This document shows, in pieces, positions 53,784 through 62,146 of a DNA stretch of 64,000 bases. The notes under the pieces are model-generated. The model was not told the DNA's origin and ran no database searches. It worked only from the letters and a program-made list of their open reading frames with translations. Source of the DNA: Sipunculus nudus. Its lineage: Eukaryota > Annelida > Sipuncula > Golfingiida > Sipunculidae. Each line of letters opens with the position of its first letter. Within the stretch, counting starts at the first letter, position 1. The position numbers and the translations under genes are program-made. The stretch covers positions 2,469,601-2,533,600 of the forward strand of contig CM049319.1 of NCBI GenBank assembly GCA_026874595.1. The letters run 5' to 3'.

Positions 53784-56700
53784 GCTCTCTCTCTCTTGAC
53801 ATTGCATAAATAAAAAAAGGAATTTTATGATATAATTAGTCATTTTGAAATATATTTAAAATAAATATGACACTCATAATATGATAGAAATTGTTTGAGT
53901 AAATTCTATAGTTTTTCCGTAGATTTGGGCTTCATTTAAAGATATAACTTCATAATAAATTTAAAATAAATAAAACATCGCAGTAGTAAAAGTATCAGAC
54001 ACGTGGGGCATTAAACTGTACCTTCAGAATTAAGCTCTTTTTACTTTTCCTGTAAAATACCTGCTATTCGTTAACCCGTCTAGCCACAGTATCACATATA
54101 CTGCTCTGTTGGAGAACAAAGTCTAGATAAATAATCGTGTAGATATATACCTGGTAAATCTGCTTACAGGGCCGTACGCTGATAGAAATTCCCTATGGTG
54201 GATGGGGGTGGGGGGGGGGGGACTGCCCATTAACTTAGATGAACAAGAGGGGGTGATGCCTCTGCATAAACAGATTAGATTTCGCTCCTCTGGAAACGAC
54301 AAAATCAGCAAACTAATTAATATGTGCATGGTATCGAAACTAACCAGCGCATGCAAGCATTAATCATTATAAAACATGCGATAATCACACGAGATATATC
54401 GACTGTGACACCGGTCATAATTGTGAATGAGTCATTAGTGAATGACGGAACCAAGTATTGTAAGATTTATTGTAAATTTAAAATCAATAGAAATACTGCT
54501 GTACTTAGATTTAACAGGTTCTGGTTCAATCGCGACACGTTCAAAATGAAGAAATCGCGAAATCACAACCTCGCGAATATAAAGCCGACTACAGTAATAT
54601 AAATAGATTCTTGGGCACCTTCTTTGTACATAATTTCCACACCCACCTGCAACCTATTGTCTGTTGATCCACAACATGCGATAGAATTAGGTGTTAATTC
54701 AGCCTGATCATTTATTTCCAGAAAATAACACCCGGCTTCCACTGGACCTATACATGAATTATTTTATGTTGAAGGTGGTAAATTATAATTAGATTATCTA
54801 TTCAAACACAGAGAGAGAGAGAGGAGGAGGAGGAGGTTCCCTGCCGTGACCGCTGTATATGCCACACGTTCAACTGATGTAGTATACAAGGAGTTATTCG
54901 TCTATTTGTCAGCTTATGTCAAGAAAACAACACTGGTATGACATCTGAGTGGATGTGATTAATTGAAAGTTAATAAAATTCTTCTAAAATAAAACTGCGC
55001 TAAGTGCGGAAAAAACAAATCTCTGATTTATCAAGTAAAAAGCGCTAAAACCGCGAAGCGTTAAAAATGACATTTTAGGCAAAAAAAAAAAGGATATTTT
55101 TTCAGAAATCAGTGCGGCTGGCGGTGTTTTATTTTTTACCTTTTTTGTGTGTTTCGATAAAAATGTCACATGATCGGGGAAAAGCATAAAAATAAAAGAT
55201 TTTTTTTGCTAAACAGGTAAAGGCACTACATAAATTGTACTATTTTATCTTCCTGAATGATAAAAATAAAAATGAAAATTTTTTATGCGGGGGATTTAAA
55301 TTGACGCGGGCGGTGCCTGAGAACCATACCTTTTATGTTTTTGGCCTTTATGCACGTTCTTTTTTTTCTTTGAGCATATTACTATGAACGAAACAATTCT
55401 GTTCACATGTTTTTACAGGTACCTTAGGTACAAGCATTTTCCCCTCACTTTTTCAAACATTTTACTTTTTTGTCTGATATTCCTCCCCCAGAGCGTACGG
55501 CCCTGGTATTACAAGCTGTATAAAACCTAGGAATTTTAATGGTCTGTAAGAGGGTGAATTTTTTTCTTCAAGGACCTTGCCGTCATCCCCGTACCTGTGT
55601 GGTATCTGCAAAACAGTGTTCTTGTTGATTTGTTCAGTTGGTTTGAACATATTTATTTTAACAGGATTACAAAGTAGCCATGTTAACAATGACGATAACA
55701 ACAAATATACATTTAAACATAAGGTGACATATAAGCATAAAGTGACATATAAGCACGTGATACAATATCTACAACATAATATAGACGACAAATATTCTTA
55801 CAGAATGACTAAACATAAACAGACGTAAAAACAATACATGCAGGATAACCGTTGACTATATACTGCACTAAGAGCGGGTTTCAAGATAATAAGTAGTGTA
55901 GCACTGTGGTAAATACATGACATCATTTAAAATCGTTTAGTTTGTGTAATAAACCGTGTTAAGGCTATGCGTATCTTATCACTTATAAAATCTGATGGGG
56001 CATTTCTCCCATGTAATATGAATTCTATTAACTTTTCCTTTTCAGTTTTAGTTGTAGGACCAAGTTTGATAAATAATTTTACATCGTATTTTTCTTCGTC
56101 AAATGCTGTTTTAATGAACTTGAACATGTCGGTTCGACATCGGCTGTACCTTGAACATTGCAGTAAATAGTGTTCCGTGCTTTCTTCAGCTGCTGTACAG
56201 TTACAAAGTGGACTATCCGTTTTCCCGATTTTAAATAAATACTAATTCAAAGGACAAGCCCCGAATCTTAATCTATTGATAATTATCTCGTCTTTTCTGA
56301 CGGGAAAATAGAAACATCTGTCTTCGGGTTTCTTTGTTTTGAATAAATGTATCATACAAAACAAATAGTAACAGGAAAGATTCTTCGAAATAGACACAAA
56401 AGCGTGCAAGCTGAAGGTTTTCCACCATATGGAGAAAAGACCCAACTCTTACAAAATTATCAATAGTTTATACTGTACTTTTTATTTACGGTGAGTTATA
56501 ATTTGTTTGGCAAAAGCACATACTTTCTAAACAAAAATAAAATTACAAATTATCACTGAAATAACAAATTACTATTAACACTGTTTCCTTCCATGTGTTT
56601 TTGTGCATTCTGTGCTAGATGATCCGAGTGTTAAGACAATTTTATACATTTATATATAAATATACATATATATATATGTGTGTTAGTGTGTGTATATAAT

Positions 56701-58251
56701 TAACAATATATATATTTTTCACACGATCTTAAGTCAAATAGACATTTTGTTTTACTTAAGAACAAAAAAAAAAAAAATGATCGGGGTTCTACTGTGGCTA
56801 GCTCGATCGAGCCGTTAGATGTGAGTAAATTCTCTGCCACCATCCAGAAGAAAAAAAAAAACATACAAGGACTCATTTCCTGAACTAAATCTGCCCGCGG
56901 CAGGTGGGATAACAGCAACATTTTATTCAATTTAAATGTTAATTAGTCATTAGCACTCATATGGAGACCTTCATTTCTTTTTTTTCACCCGCAGTCCTAC
57001 AAAATAAAACAACGTGGGCATTTGAAAAGGTGAACGAAATTACTTATATACCTTTCATTGCCCCCTTTGACTTCCGGTGTAATATTACGGTCATACAAAG
57101 AGTTACTCGATAAATAGACGTCATGTTTAACCTGTTATACACTCTTACATAAAATGTATGAATTATGGTTTTGTTGACTGTTTCATGTGTATCTATATAA
57201 TACGCATAGTGCGAACTTTATCCGACATTTAGGGAGAACCAGATATTCCGCCCAGAAATTAGTACCAACTATTAAGTTTGAGCATTGAATTGTTTCTCTT
57301 TAACTTTGATAAAGTAAATTCGTTCATGTCCTGCCGGTGTTATATATTGGCTGAAAAATCAGAATTCCACCTGTGTTCTAGTAGTTGATTCAATTTACCA
57401 GCAAAAATGCATTCAGGAATTTTTTAATTTATTTAATTTTAGTTAAATTTACACATTTTCATATCATCTTCAAAGTTGTCTGTTTGTATGAATCTATGTC
57501 CTGCATTGCGGTTGTCATTTCAGTTTCCGTTTTCGCTGCAGCTACTTGTGAGAATAATGTTATGCTATGAGGCCGCAGTGAACTCGTACAGATACAACTG
57601 TCTCTGTTAATAGCATACATAAAACGTATGATACAGTTAAGGTACAACCATGTGTTTTTAGATTCTTGCTGAAATTATGTCTAATGCAGAAACGAAAGAT
57701 AAATTTGATGCAAAAACGAAAGTCAAATTTAAATCCACCTTTCAGTATTCATACTAAAACACCATGCTCTATGGAGGTGCCCTGCGTCTATATGTTACAT
57801 TAAGATTTATTAGTATGAATGGAGACTGAAACTAAAATTAATCTCGTTTTTGTTTATGACAAAGGACTGTATATGTTTTATCTCAAGTAAATTATGTTAA
57901 TATACATTGGGTTCTTACCTGAAATTTGATGCATTCTTTGCCTGACTGGCGTCTTTCTTAGATACACGCCAGTACAGACCAAATTACAAATTGTACGAAT
58001 TATCTTTATCTTCTACTTTGTATGTTCTACAAAGTTATGTTTATTAAATGCACATAATTAACTCTCCTTGTTTATTTATTTTGACAGATTTAATCGATTA
58101 CGTCATGTTCTTGGGGATCGTGTTTTGCATGAACAGTCTTGTTTATTTTGGCATCACGTATTTACGACACAGACATCGTCAAGTTCAGAGGTACCAGCCG
58201 CTCAGCGAAGAGGATGCTGGGAACGCCGCCCATCTCTCAGATGGAGAATGA
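15628..58251 (+). CDS. FAM187-like Ig/TSP1-like membrane protein, whole gene (13 coding exons)
   Basis: I joined 13 exons by hand (15628-15739, 18871-18955, 19240-19430, 28217-28432, 32056-32082, 32812-32862, 40373-40462, 45993-46175, 47695-47772, 50815-50872, 52250-52446, 53700-53723, 58088-58251). All introns are GT/AG and the 1,476 nt stay open to TGA, giving 491 residues. Layout: signal peptide (about 1-30), Ig-like domain 1 (Cys63, Trp79, DVGTYFC ending at Cys137), acidic Asp/Gln linker (171-182), WxxW-type module (Trp232, Trp238, Trp241; Cys244, 247, 260, 289, 312, 316), Ig-like domain 2 (Cys362, Trp373, DTGSYSC ending at Cys416), TM helix (about 442-463) and a 28-residue basic-then-acidic tail. 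N-glycosylation sequons lie at Asn144, 277 and 375. The Ig/WxxC-C/Ig/TM order and cysteine spacing match FAM187A/B, vertebrate type I membrane proteins of about 370-415 residues whose function is, to my knowledge, not established. Orthology to FAM187A versus FAM187B cannot be decided here, so no symbol is given. Confidence 0.87.
16325..16413 (-). repeat. Fragment of CAGGGGCG-ended repeat with poly-C
   Basis: Pyrimidine-rich tracts end at CGCCCCTG. On the minus strand this reads CAGGGGCGTCCCCGGGATC and then poly-G, like the ends of the repeats at 20330-26204 and 34741-34898. Confidence 0.4.
16830..16972. repeat. Foldback (hairpin) element flanked by a 12-bp direct repeat
   Basis: Arms containing GAACTGGACTGTTCGGGG and CTATTTATAATCT pair with their near-perfect complement after a loop of about 14 nt (CTACCCCGTCACTA). 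AGTTGACTATAG occurs directly repeated at 16830-16841 and 16958-16969. It lies in intron 1. Confidence 0.7.
17604..18471 (+). mobile_element. Helentron-like non-autonomous element (HINE), copy A, in intron 1
   Basis: The 5' end carries GCTCAGCTGAC (17605-17615) and the 3' end GTCAGCTGAGC (18439-18449), a perfect 11-bp inverted pair. A degraded form of the 3' palindrome (TTACCCCTGGGTCA) and CTTG follow. The core matches units of copies B and C (GGTCTCTGTTA, ATAATGCATTG). The microsatellite and the 5' hairpin second arm are missing. Confidence 0.72.
18871..18955 (+). CDS. Exon 2: N-terminal part of Ig domain 1 (B-strand Cys)
   Basis: The acceptor is TTTTTACCACAG and the donor ATG|GTACGT. The exon enters in phase 1 and leaves in phase 2. 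It encodes residues 38-65, including GEVATLPC, in which Cys63 is the first Ig disulfide cysteine. The LPC motif followed closely by another cysteine (Cys66, completed across the splice) is typical of FAM187 proteins. Confidence 0.87.
19240..19430 (+). CDS. Exon 3: core of Ig domain 1 (Trp)
   Basis: The exon follows a 284-bp intron with acceptor CTTCTGCCGCAG. It encodes residues 66-129. HLWYRFEK contains the Ig core Trp79, and [11 protein letters not shown] is the E-strand region leading to the D-x-G-x-Y-x-C motif. The donor is CCAG|GTCAGG, phase 1. Confidence 0.9.
20330..26204. repeat. CAGGG-ended repeat with pyrimidine-rich tandem array, split by HINE copy B
   Basis: About 20 units of ~75 bp (GACCTGGAGACCTTTTT, GATTTTATCATTACTCCTCC, TGGGTTGGACCCCCC) lie at 20340-20689 and 24953-26160. 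The left end reads CAGGGAGCGGATCC and the right end, on the other strand, CAGGGGCGATGCAGGA. These resemble terminal inverted repeats of a hAT-type DNA element, but no clear target duplication is seen. It occupies most of intron 3. Confidence 0.6.
20690..24952 (+). mobile_element. Helentron-like non-autonomous element (HINE), copy B, in intron 3
   Basis: The 5' hairpin AGCTCAGCTGACT..AGTCATCTGAGCT is followed by a GTCC/GTCT microsatellite. Then come about six core units of ~338 bp (20780-22760) and about six of a second type of ~281 bp (22970-24660; anchor CATATCTCGGGAACCGTTTG). The 3' end has GTCAGCTGAGC (24920-24930), the perfect palindrome TGACCCATGGGTCA (24935-24948) and CTTG. There is no coding capacity. 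Subterminal inverted repeats, a 3' hairpin, a core tandem array and T-tract flanks fit Helentron-associated elements. Confidence 0.78.
26205..28216. other. Right part of intron 3
   Basis: AT-rich, with a (TA)n tract at 27051-27096. The stretch 27400-27900 is less AT-rich and may be an unclassified repeat. No gene was seen. Confidence 0.45.
28217..28432 (+). CDS. Exon 4: end of Ig domain 1 and acidic linker
   Basis: The acceptor is TTTCAATTTTTAG and the donor GGACA|GTAAGT; both borders are phase 1. It encodes residues 130-201. It opens with DDVGTYFC (Cys137, the second Ig cysteine), has a sequon at Asn144, and then a low-complexity [12 protein letters not shown] stretch built from a 9-nt repeat. 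It joins exon 3 across an 8.8-kb intron full of repeats, and the split D|DVGTYFC motif supports the join. Confidence 0.88.
28829..29112. repeat. 30-bp minisatellite, about 9 copies, in intron 4
   Basis: The unit is close to AAAACACGGCAAGCTTAACA plus TGCGTGGAAT. Because the unit is a multiple of three it is open on both strands ([10 protein letters not shown] on +), but there are no splice sites or homology to suggest a coding exon. Confidence 0.8.
29113..32055. other. Right part of intron 4
   Basis: It holds a stray unit of the 22-bp satellite (29222-29245), a small GACAAATGATGCTA direct duplication near 29537, (TA)n at 31499-31548 and poly-A at 31815. No gene was seen. Confidence 0.45.
32056..32082 (+). 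CDS. Exon 5: 27-nt microexon in the linker
   Basis: The acceptor is AATATTTTTCAG and the donor ACTG|GTAAGT. Both ends are phase 1, so skipping removes nine residues (IIVKPFVET) without changing the frame. It is accepted because both splice sites are strong and it keeps the frame open, but such a small exon needs transcript support. Confidence 0.7.
32812..32862 (+). CDS. Exon 6: 51-nt linker exon
   Basis: The acceptor is ATTTTTATTTTAG and the donor AAAG|GTGAGA; phase 1 at both ends. It encodes [17 protein letters not shown] (residues 211-227), a linker between Ig domain 1 and the Trp/Cys module. Skipping would preserve the frame. Confidence 0.72.
32863..37507. other. Left part of intron 6
   Basis: Apart from the repeat at 34741-34898 and TCTG/poly-C/TC tracts at 36656-36720, I recognise nothing here. 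Confidence 0.45.
34741..34898 (-). repeat. Diverged fragment of the CAGGGGC pyrimidine-array repeat
   Basis: TTTTTGCAGCCTAGACC, CTAAGGACCTTTCTCAGA and TTGTTTGGACACCTCCCCC echo the array units at 25 kb. The right end on the minus strand reads CAGGGGCAGATCAAGGATTT. It lies in intron 6. Confidence 0.55.
37508..39676 (+). mobile_element. Helentron-like non-autonomous element (HINE), copy C, in intron 6
   Basis: The 5' GCTCAGCTGGC (37509-37519, one mismatch to copy B) begins the same hairpin head, followed by a GTCC/GTCT microsatellite. About 199 bp of the head region is tandemly duplicated (from 37545 and 37744). Core units of the ~338-bp type follow, then GTCAGCTGAGC (39644-39654), TGATCCATGGGTCA (39659-39672) and CTTG. 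Flanks are TTTT on both sides. Confidence 0.77.
40373..40462 (+). CDS. Exon 7: WxxW / CxxC start of TSP1-like module
   Basis: The exon encodes residues 228-257, including [15 protein letters not shown]. Trp232, Trp238 and Trp241 followed by Cys244-x-x-Cys247 resemble the W-x-x-W-x-x-C start of thrombospondin type 1 repeats and the WTPCDRCG stretch of FAM187A. The following basic GERKRRG run crosses the splice to exon 8. The donor is CGTG|GTGAGG, phase 1 at both ends. Confidence 0.9.
41549..41871 (+). repeat. tRNA-derived SINE (distinct family), intron 7
   Basis: The head has a box A-like TGGCTCAGGGGTGG in a D-arm (GCTC..GAGC) and a box B-like GAGTTCGAATCTC in a T-arm. No proper anticodon or acceptor stem can be drawn. 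The body has a hairpin TGCGCCTTTCGGGCGCA and a GC-rich segment unlike its AT-rich surroundings. Confidence 0.6.
42088..43681. mobile_element. 1.6-kb terminal-inverted-repeat element, intron 7
   Basis: The left end CCGGTGTAACAGGCCAG is complementary to the right end CTGGCCTATTACACCGG with one mismatch. Each arm continues inward with variants of TATACCCCGGGGTATA and CTAGGCCAG. The interior is AT-rich with TATA/TATG repeats (42890-43020) and poly-C (43111-43165), and has no transposase. It looks like a MITE-like or foldback element. Confidence 0.65.
43682..45992. other. Right part of intron 7
   Basis: It holds (TA)n at 45421-45464. The 44690-44990 stretch is less AT-rich but has no coding or repeat match that I recognise. 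Confidence 0.4.
45993..46175 (+). CDS. Exon 8: remainder of the TSP1-like cysteine module
   Basis: The acceptor is GGTTGTTTTTAAG and the donor AAAG|GTAAAA; phase 1 at both ends. It encodes residues 258-318 with Cys260, Cys289, Cys312 and Cys316. The [10 protein letters not shown] ending corresponds to the IRSCLVPCEK ending of this module in FAM187A. A sequon lies at Asn277. The internal ATG at 46046 is a normal Met, not a start. Confidence 0.9.
47695..47772 (+). CDS. Exon 9: linker before Ig domain 2
   Basis: The acceptor is ACATTTTTCACAG and the donor CCAC|GTGAGT; phase 1 at both ends. It encodes residues 319-344 ([20 protein letters not shown] and a short Thr/Pro run). No domain is recognised in this piece. 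Confidence 0.82.
48460..48990. repeat. Three-copy diverged tandem repeat, intron 9
   Basis: TGACACATTCACNTGATCGGTAAG-type starts occur near 48465, 48710 and 48885, each followed by CAGCCRTTT, AACAAACACGAA and an AT-rich stretch. Confidence 0.65.
49278..49405. repeat. 128-bp palindrome with TA-rich centre, intron 9
   Basis: ATGTATTTATGTAATTCATG at the left is the exact complement of CATGAATTACATAAATACAT at the right; the centre is ATATAT-type sequence. It can fold as a cruciform or be a small foldback element. Confidence 0.8.
50815..50872 (+). CDS. Exon 10: N-terminal part of Ig domain 2 (B-strand Cys)
   Basis: The acceptor is TTTTTTCCATTCACAG and the donor TGGG|TGAGT, read as GG|GTGAGT. It enters in phase 1 and leaves in phase 2. 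It encodes residues 345-363 ([13 protein letters not shown]), with Cys362 as the first disulfide cysteine of Ig domain 2. The LxCPG motif is shared with FAM187A. Confidence 0.88.
51945..52165. repeat. AAT then ATT trinucleotide tract, intron 10
   Basis: An imperfect (AAT)n run changes to an (ATT)n run, making a large self-complementary tract that ends about 85 bp before exon 11. Confidence 0.8.
52250..52446 (+). CDS. Exon 11: core and F-strand of Ig domain 2
   Basis: The acceptor is ATGGTTTCCCACAG and the donor AATG|GTAGGA. It enters in phase 2 and leaves in phase 1. It encodes residues 364-429: Trp373 (IVRWM), a sequon at Asn375, [14 protein letters not shown] (D and E strands) and [11 protein letters not shown] with Cys416. 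This is the strongest single Ig signature in the window. Confidence 0.93.
53700..53723 (+). CDS. Exon 12: 24-nt microexon before the membrane helix
   Basis: The acceptor is a long pyrimidine tract (CCTTTTTTTCAG) and the donor GAAG|GTATGT; phase 1 at both ends. It adds VVEPSKQE (residues 430-437) to the stalk. A (CT)n tract begins about 20 nt past the donor. Skipping keeps the frame. Confidence 0.72.
53743..53798. repeat. (CT)n microsatellite next to exon 12
   Basis: Dinucleotide CT/TC repeats begin about 20 nt after the exon 12 donor. Confidence 0.9.
55927..56340 (-). pseudogene. Non-LTR retrotransposon (LINE) ORF2 C-terminal relic
   Basis: The minus strand is open in one frame except for a single TAG at 56242-56244. 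Before the stop it reads [16 protein letters not shown]. After it come 104 codons with CNC..EH..C (a C-x-C-x8-H-x4-C zinc-knuckle-like motif), CSRYSRCR and a helical tail. This is the usual C-terminal end of jockey/I-like endonuclease/reverse transcriptase proteins downstream of the RNase H region. No reverse transcriptase domain remains in the window. Confidence 0.7.
56450..58087. other. Right part of intron 12
   Basis: AT-rich, with TA/TG repeats at 56650-56710. Nothing is recognised. Confidence 0.4.
58088..58251 (+). CDS. Exon 13: transmembrane helix, cytoplasmic tail and stop
   Basis: The acceptor is TTATTTATTTTGACAG. It encodes residues 438-491 and ends at TGA. A hydrophobic stretch of about 22 residues (442-463) is followed by RHRHRQVQR, consistent with a stop-transfer signal and a type I topology. 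The tail contains YQPL (473-476, a YxxPhi-type sorting motif), then an acidic SEEDA and a Gly/Glu end. No AATAAA was seen in the first 1.8 kb after the stop; AATATA near 58386 is a weak candidate, and AATAAA occurs near 60115 and 60290. Confidence 0.88.
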
Positions 58252-59072
58252 ATCTTCAAAATCCGGAAAAATATCCAGCGAAGGTCCGTGGTAAAATACG
58301 ACCTGATCCAGTGCTGTCGTCTCTATAATGACGCTGTCAAGTAAACTCTTGATCAAATACATTTCTTTCGTGTTTAATCAGGATAATATAAAGAACATGT
58401 TTATGTAAGTTTTTGGATAAGTAAAAACAACGATACGTAATGAGATAAAAAACACATTTCCAATATCAAACGAGTTTTGAAACAAAAATGCGTTGCTGTA
58501 TGATTTTTGTTCTCGATGACTTTTGTTGCGAATGTATGTTTTAATTATTTCTGCTCTGTTAAGTTTAATCGGGAAAAAAAAAAAGAAAATCTAGCCGGGA
58601 ATGTTGTGACATAAAGATATGTGCTGACATAAGGCGACAGTAATCCATACTCTCGTCAAATATATTATAGAATCCTGCATGTGAATGTCTTTTTATTTAT
58701 TTTTCATTTGCTAAAAACTACCTCATAAAATGAAATTAGATCATGTTATTCCCTCCAACTCTTTTTCCAAAACGTTCACATACACACATATTTATTTTTA
58801 TGTATGTATATAATCATATCCAACTATAGACTAGTACCCAACGCTATTATGACTCTAAGCCATACTACAAGTATAGTGAGCTGTGAGTAACTTGGCCATT
58901 TGTGCAGTGAGGACCAGCCTAATCAACGAACACCCAGATCGTCGTAAAGTACGAGGCTGACCCGCTGACCCTAATTGCTCCGGTCCTTCCCGTGATGTAA
59001 ATCATTCACACAGCGTAGTCTGCCACAGCCAACCAACCTATACAAGAAATGAATCCTTTACACAAAATGTAA

Positions 59073-59074
<2 letters not shown>

Positions 59075-59135
<61 letters not shown>

Positions 59136-59318
59136 ACAGTGAAACATCGTTGTATCGAAGTCGAAGGGACCCTCAGAAAACTTCGACACATCCGGGGTTC
59201 GACACAAGTGGGTTTTATTTGGTTATAATTTAACTAGATTTGTCCGGAATATTGAGTCTGTAACTTCGACATAAGCGGGTTATTCGACTTAAGCGAGTTC
59301 GACACAACGAGGTTTCAC

Positions 59319-59392
<74 letters not shown>

Positions 59393-59395
59393 CCC
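59075..59395. mobile_element. 188-bp pogo/Tigger-like MITE inserted in a (TA)n microsatellite
   Basis: The ends CACAGTGAAACATCGTTGT (from 59135) and ACAACGAGGTTTCACTGTG (to 59322) are inverted repeats with one mismatch over 19 bp. The CAGTGAAACC-TCGTT type end is typical of Tc1/mariner-superfamily pogo/Tigger elements, which target TA. Both sides are (TA)n. Internal TTCGACACAAGTGGG and TTCGACTTAAGCGAG are extra subterminal repeats. Confidence 0.7.
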
Positions 59396-61739
59396 TGTGT
59401 TAAATAGTAATTTAATAGCAATTTGCTACCGTTTAGGTCACAGCATTCCATTAACTGCCCCATATCATGCATTACCATCCATAGCCCGATATTAGCCTTT
59501 ACGTAAATATTTGCTATTTGACTTTTGTATCAACACATTCCGTTAATCGTCCCATGACGTGCTGTGCCATCTTCGGGCCGATGAATGCACTTATTTGTCA
59601 CTGCCTTCCTGTCATAACATTCCTTTCATTTTCTCTTGATATACACTGCCATAAATGTTATCGGGGCTGGCCTTGACCAAAATAGCTTTAATCTGAACGA
59701 CCTAACCTTAATATATTACAGTAATCTACTACATACTACATTCATTAAAACACCATCTTCCATCACACGTAAATGACATCATGTCATGTCTAGCAACGAC
59801 CTCGTCAGCACTCACCAGCTCTAATGTATGTGCACTTCTGGGTTGCGGACTGTTACGTCATTTTAGTCTTTTTATTATATGACGCACAGACAAAGCTATA
59901 TCTTATATTTAACACGTGAAGCGAACTTTTATCTCATCAGCTATTATATTTAACAGAGTAACCCCCCGATGATCTTCATCAAAGTATGTCTGTTTTCTGT
60001 ATCACTATTACTTTGAGGTATGCTGTAAATTGCATTATACACACTGTCGTCTATGGACCTCTTGCTAGCGTTTTATTGTCAAAGTAGACACATGTAGCAG
60101 TTATACCAGTACAGGAATAAACTTTCCATGAACTAAATTGATTTGCTGATGTAGTGTCCTCTTTTTTTTTCTTTGCATATCCTTGATGATTCATGAAAGT
60201 TCTTCAATTTGTGCTGGTTACCTGGACCAGTATTCCTCTCCCTAGTCACGTGTACACCTGTTTTGGTTCCATTGGGGGCTGTCCTTCTTAATAAACGAGT
60301 GATGTGTAAGACGTGTTTATCTTAGGTCCGCCATAACTTCAAGTGAATAAAAAAGCTATGCTTCGGAAATCACGTACGTGCATCGTCTGTTTGTTGCTGA
60401 AACCTGCACCGGCTCGACGTATAATCAAGTGTTTACAGTATAATAACCCCGGGTTTATGTCATGTCCATAATCTTATACGCTGTCGCGTCGCTGCATGTC
60501 ACGTGGTTTTACTCCAGATAAGAGCTTTGTCCTTTGAGAGCGATTTTCTGCAAGCTTCCGAGCGACCACTTGTACACCTTACAGATCTAGTGTTGATATA
60601 ATGTTACGCTTTTTACTTCCAATAGCTACAAGCCTTCATGTGACAAGGCCAGCCTCAGCTATCACGAAGCATACAGTTCCATAATTAAAAAATCGAACTG
60701 AAGGTCTTATATTAAGATTTAAATTCAAACTTAAATTTGTCATTGTTGGCACGTGCGATGCTTCAAAGTCAGAATATAAAATTTTTCTAAGACAGTGAAT
60801 TGACACTATAACTATAATTTTGATGAATTCCGTTGTGATATACATAATTGCAATGAACTGTTCATTTGTAAAAGGACTGTCACCCAGGGACTAGCACCAG
60901 AAGCTGGGACATGTAATTAACGATTACCATGAGCGAAAATAAATAACTAGACCACCACAAGAGTACATATTAACCCGTTGTACATTTTATGCCCTATGCC
61001 CTCATTAAATATGCAGAGAACTGACGATAGTCGAACTCTGTACTATATACTGGCAAGCACTGATAGTGAATTTGATAAATATCCAACAAATGTCTGGTGG
61101 GCTTATGCGCCAACATCATTAGTGTAAACGCACGAATATATACGGACGGACACACGCTGGCCAAACCATAACACCACCCGCCTTTAAGACGCTCCTGTTT
61201 ATGGACGGGTGGCCCTTTTCGTGGAATTCTTGTTGGAATAATATTTCAGGAACTGACCACAAAGACTGGATGGTACAGATCGTTACCCCATTTCTAACTA
61301 CGCTTATCTGATTACCTTTTGTGTGTGTGGGAGGGGGGAGGGGGTGTAGGTGTGTGAAGAACAGTATTGCTTTTTGAGTTGGCTTTTGTGTAATAATAAA
61401 CTAAGTCTACTCGACATGAGTATGACACTAGACTTTGTACCAAACATAAAGAAATATGAAGGTACGGCGCGTATATGGGAGCTGGGAAAAAACTATAGCT
61501 TTCACCAGCTCGACGATACGTGGATAGCGTCCATAACTACACTTACTTGAAGTTGCTCTTCAAGTTTTTTCTTGTTTATACAACTTTTGCTGGAGAGTTA
61601 TAACAACAACGAATAATCGATATCATCTATGTAACATGTTAGGAACAAAACTGGAAATATTGATAAAGTTATCCTCATAATGAAAAAAACCCAGATTCCT
61701 GAAAAATAAGAAGTATAACAAAAAAGTTGGAATTAGACT

Positions 61740-61740
<1 letters not shown>
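59396..61740. other. Downstream intergenic stretch
   Basis: AATAAA hexamers near 60115 and 60290 could serve a long 3' UTR, but this is speculative. No gene is recognised. Confidence 0.35.

Positions 61741-61741
<1 letters not shown>

Positions 61742-61789
<48 letters not shown>
61742..61789. repeat. (TA)n microsatellite
   Basis: About 24 uninterrupted TA units. Confidence 0.9.
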
Positions 61790-61792
<3 letters not shown>

Positions 61793-62146
61793 CATATTAT
61801 ATTTTTGTGTATATGTGTGAATTTATTAATTTGATGTATTTTTAAAAAGAAAATGTTTACTAAAACCGATGTATTACCGATATACACAGGAAGAATTGTA
61901 TGTATAATCAACTTGTTTATGATGCTTTTCAAGCTACAATTGCAATCACGACTCTTGTCGGTTCCATTTAACAAAGATTAAATGTCAATTGAAAAATATC
62001 ACTGTTATCAACACCTGTAAGAAGGCCTTTTCAAGTAATTTTTCTTCCAAATGAAGTTCATTACTATGTATGAAAGAGTTACCTTCTAATAGGAAAAAAG
62101 GTGTGGGTGGGGATTTAGTCGGATATCGACGTCAGTCTCATCCGAC

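Noticed and set aside
58068-58328. Overlapping 86-codon frame across the last exon
   Set aside because: Different frame from the TM/tail reading; no hydrophobic helix or domain.
59006-59478. Ile/Tyr repeat peptides on the minus strand
   Set aside because: Translation of (TA)n microsatellites.
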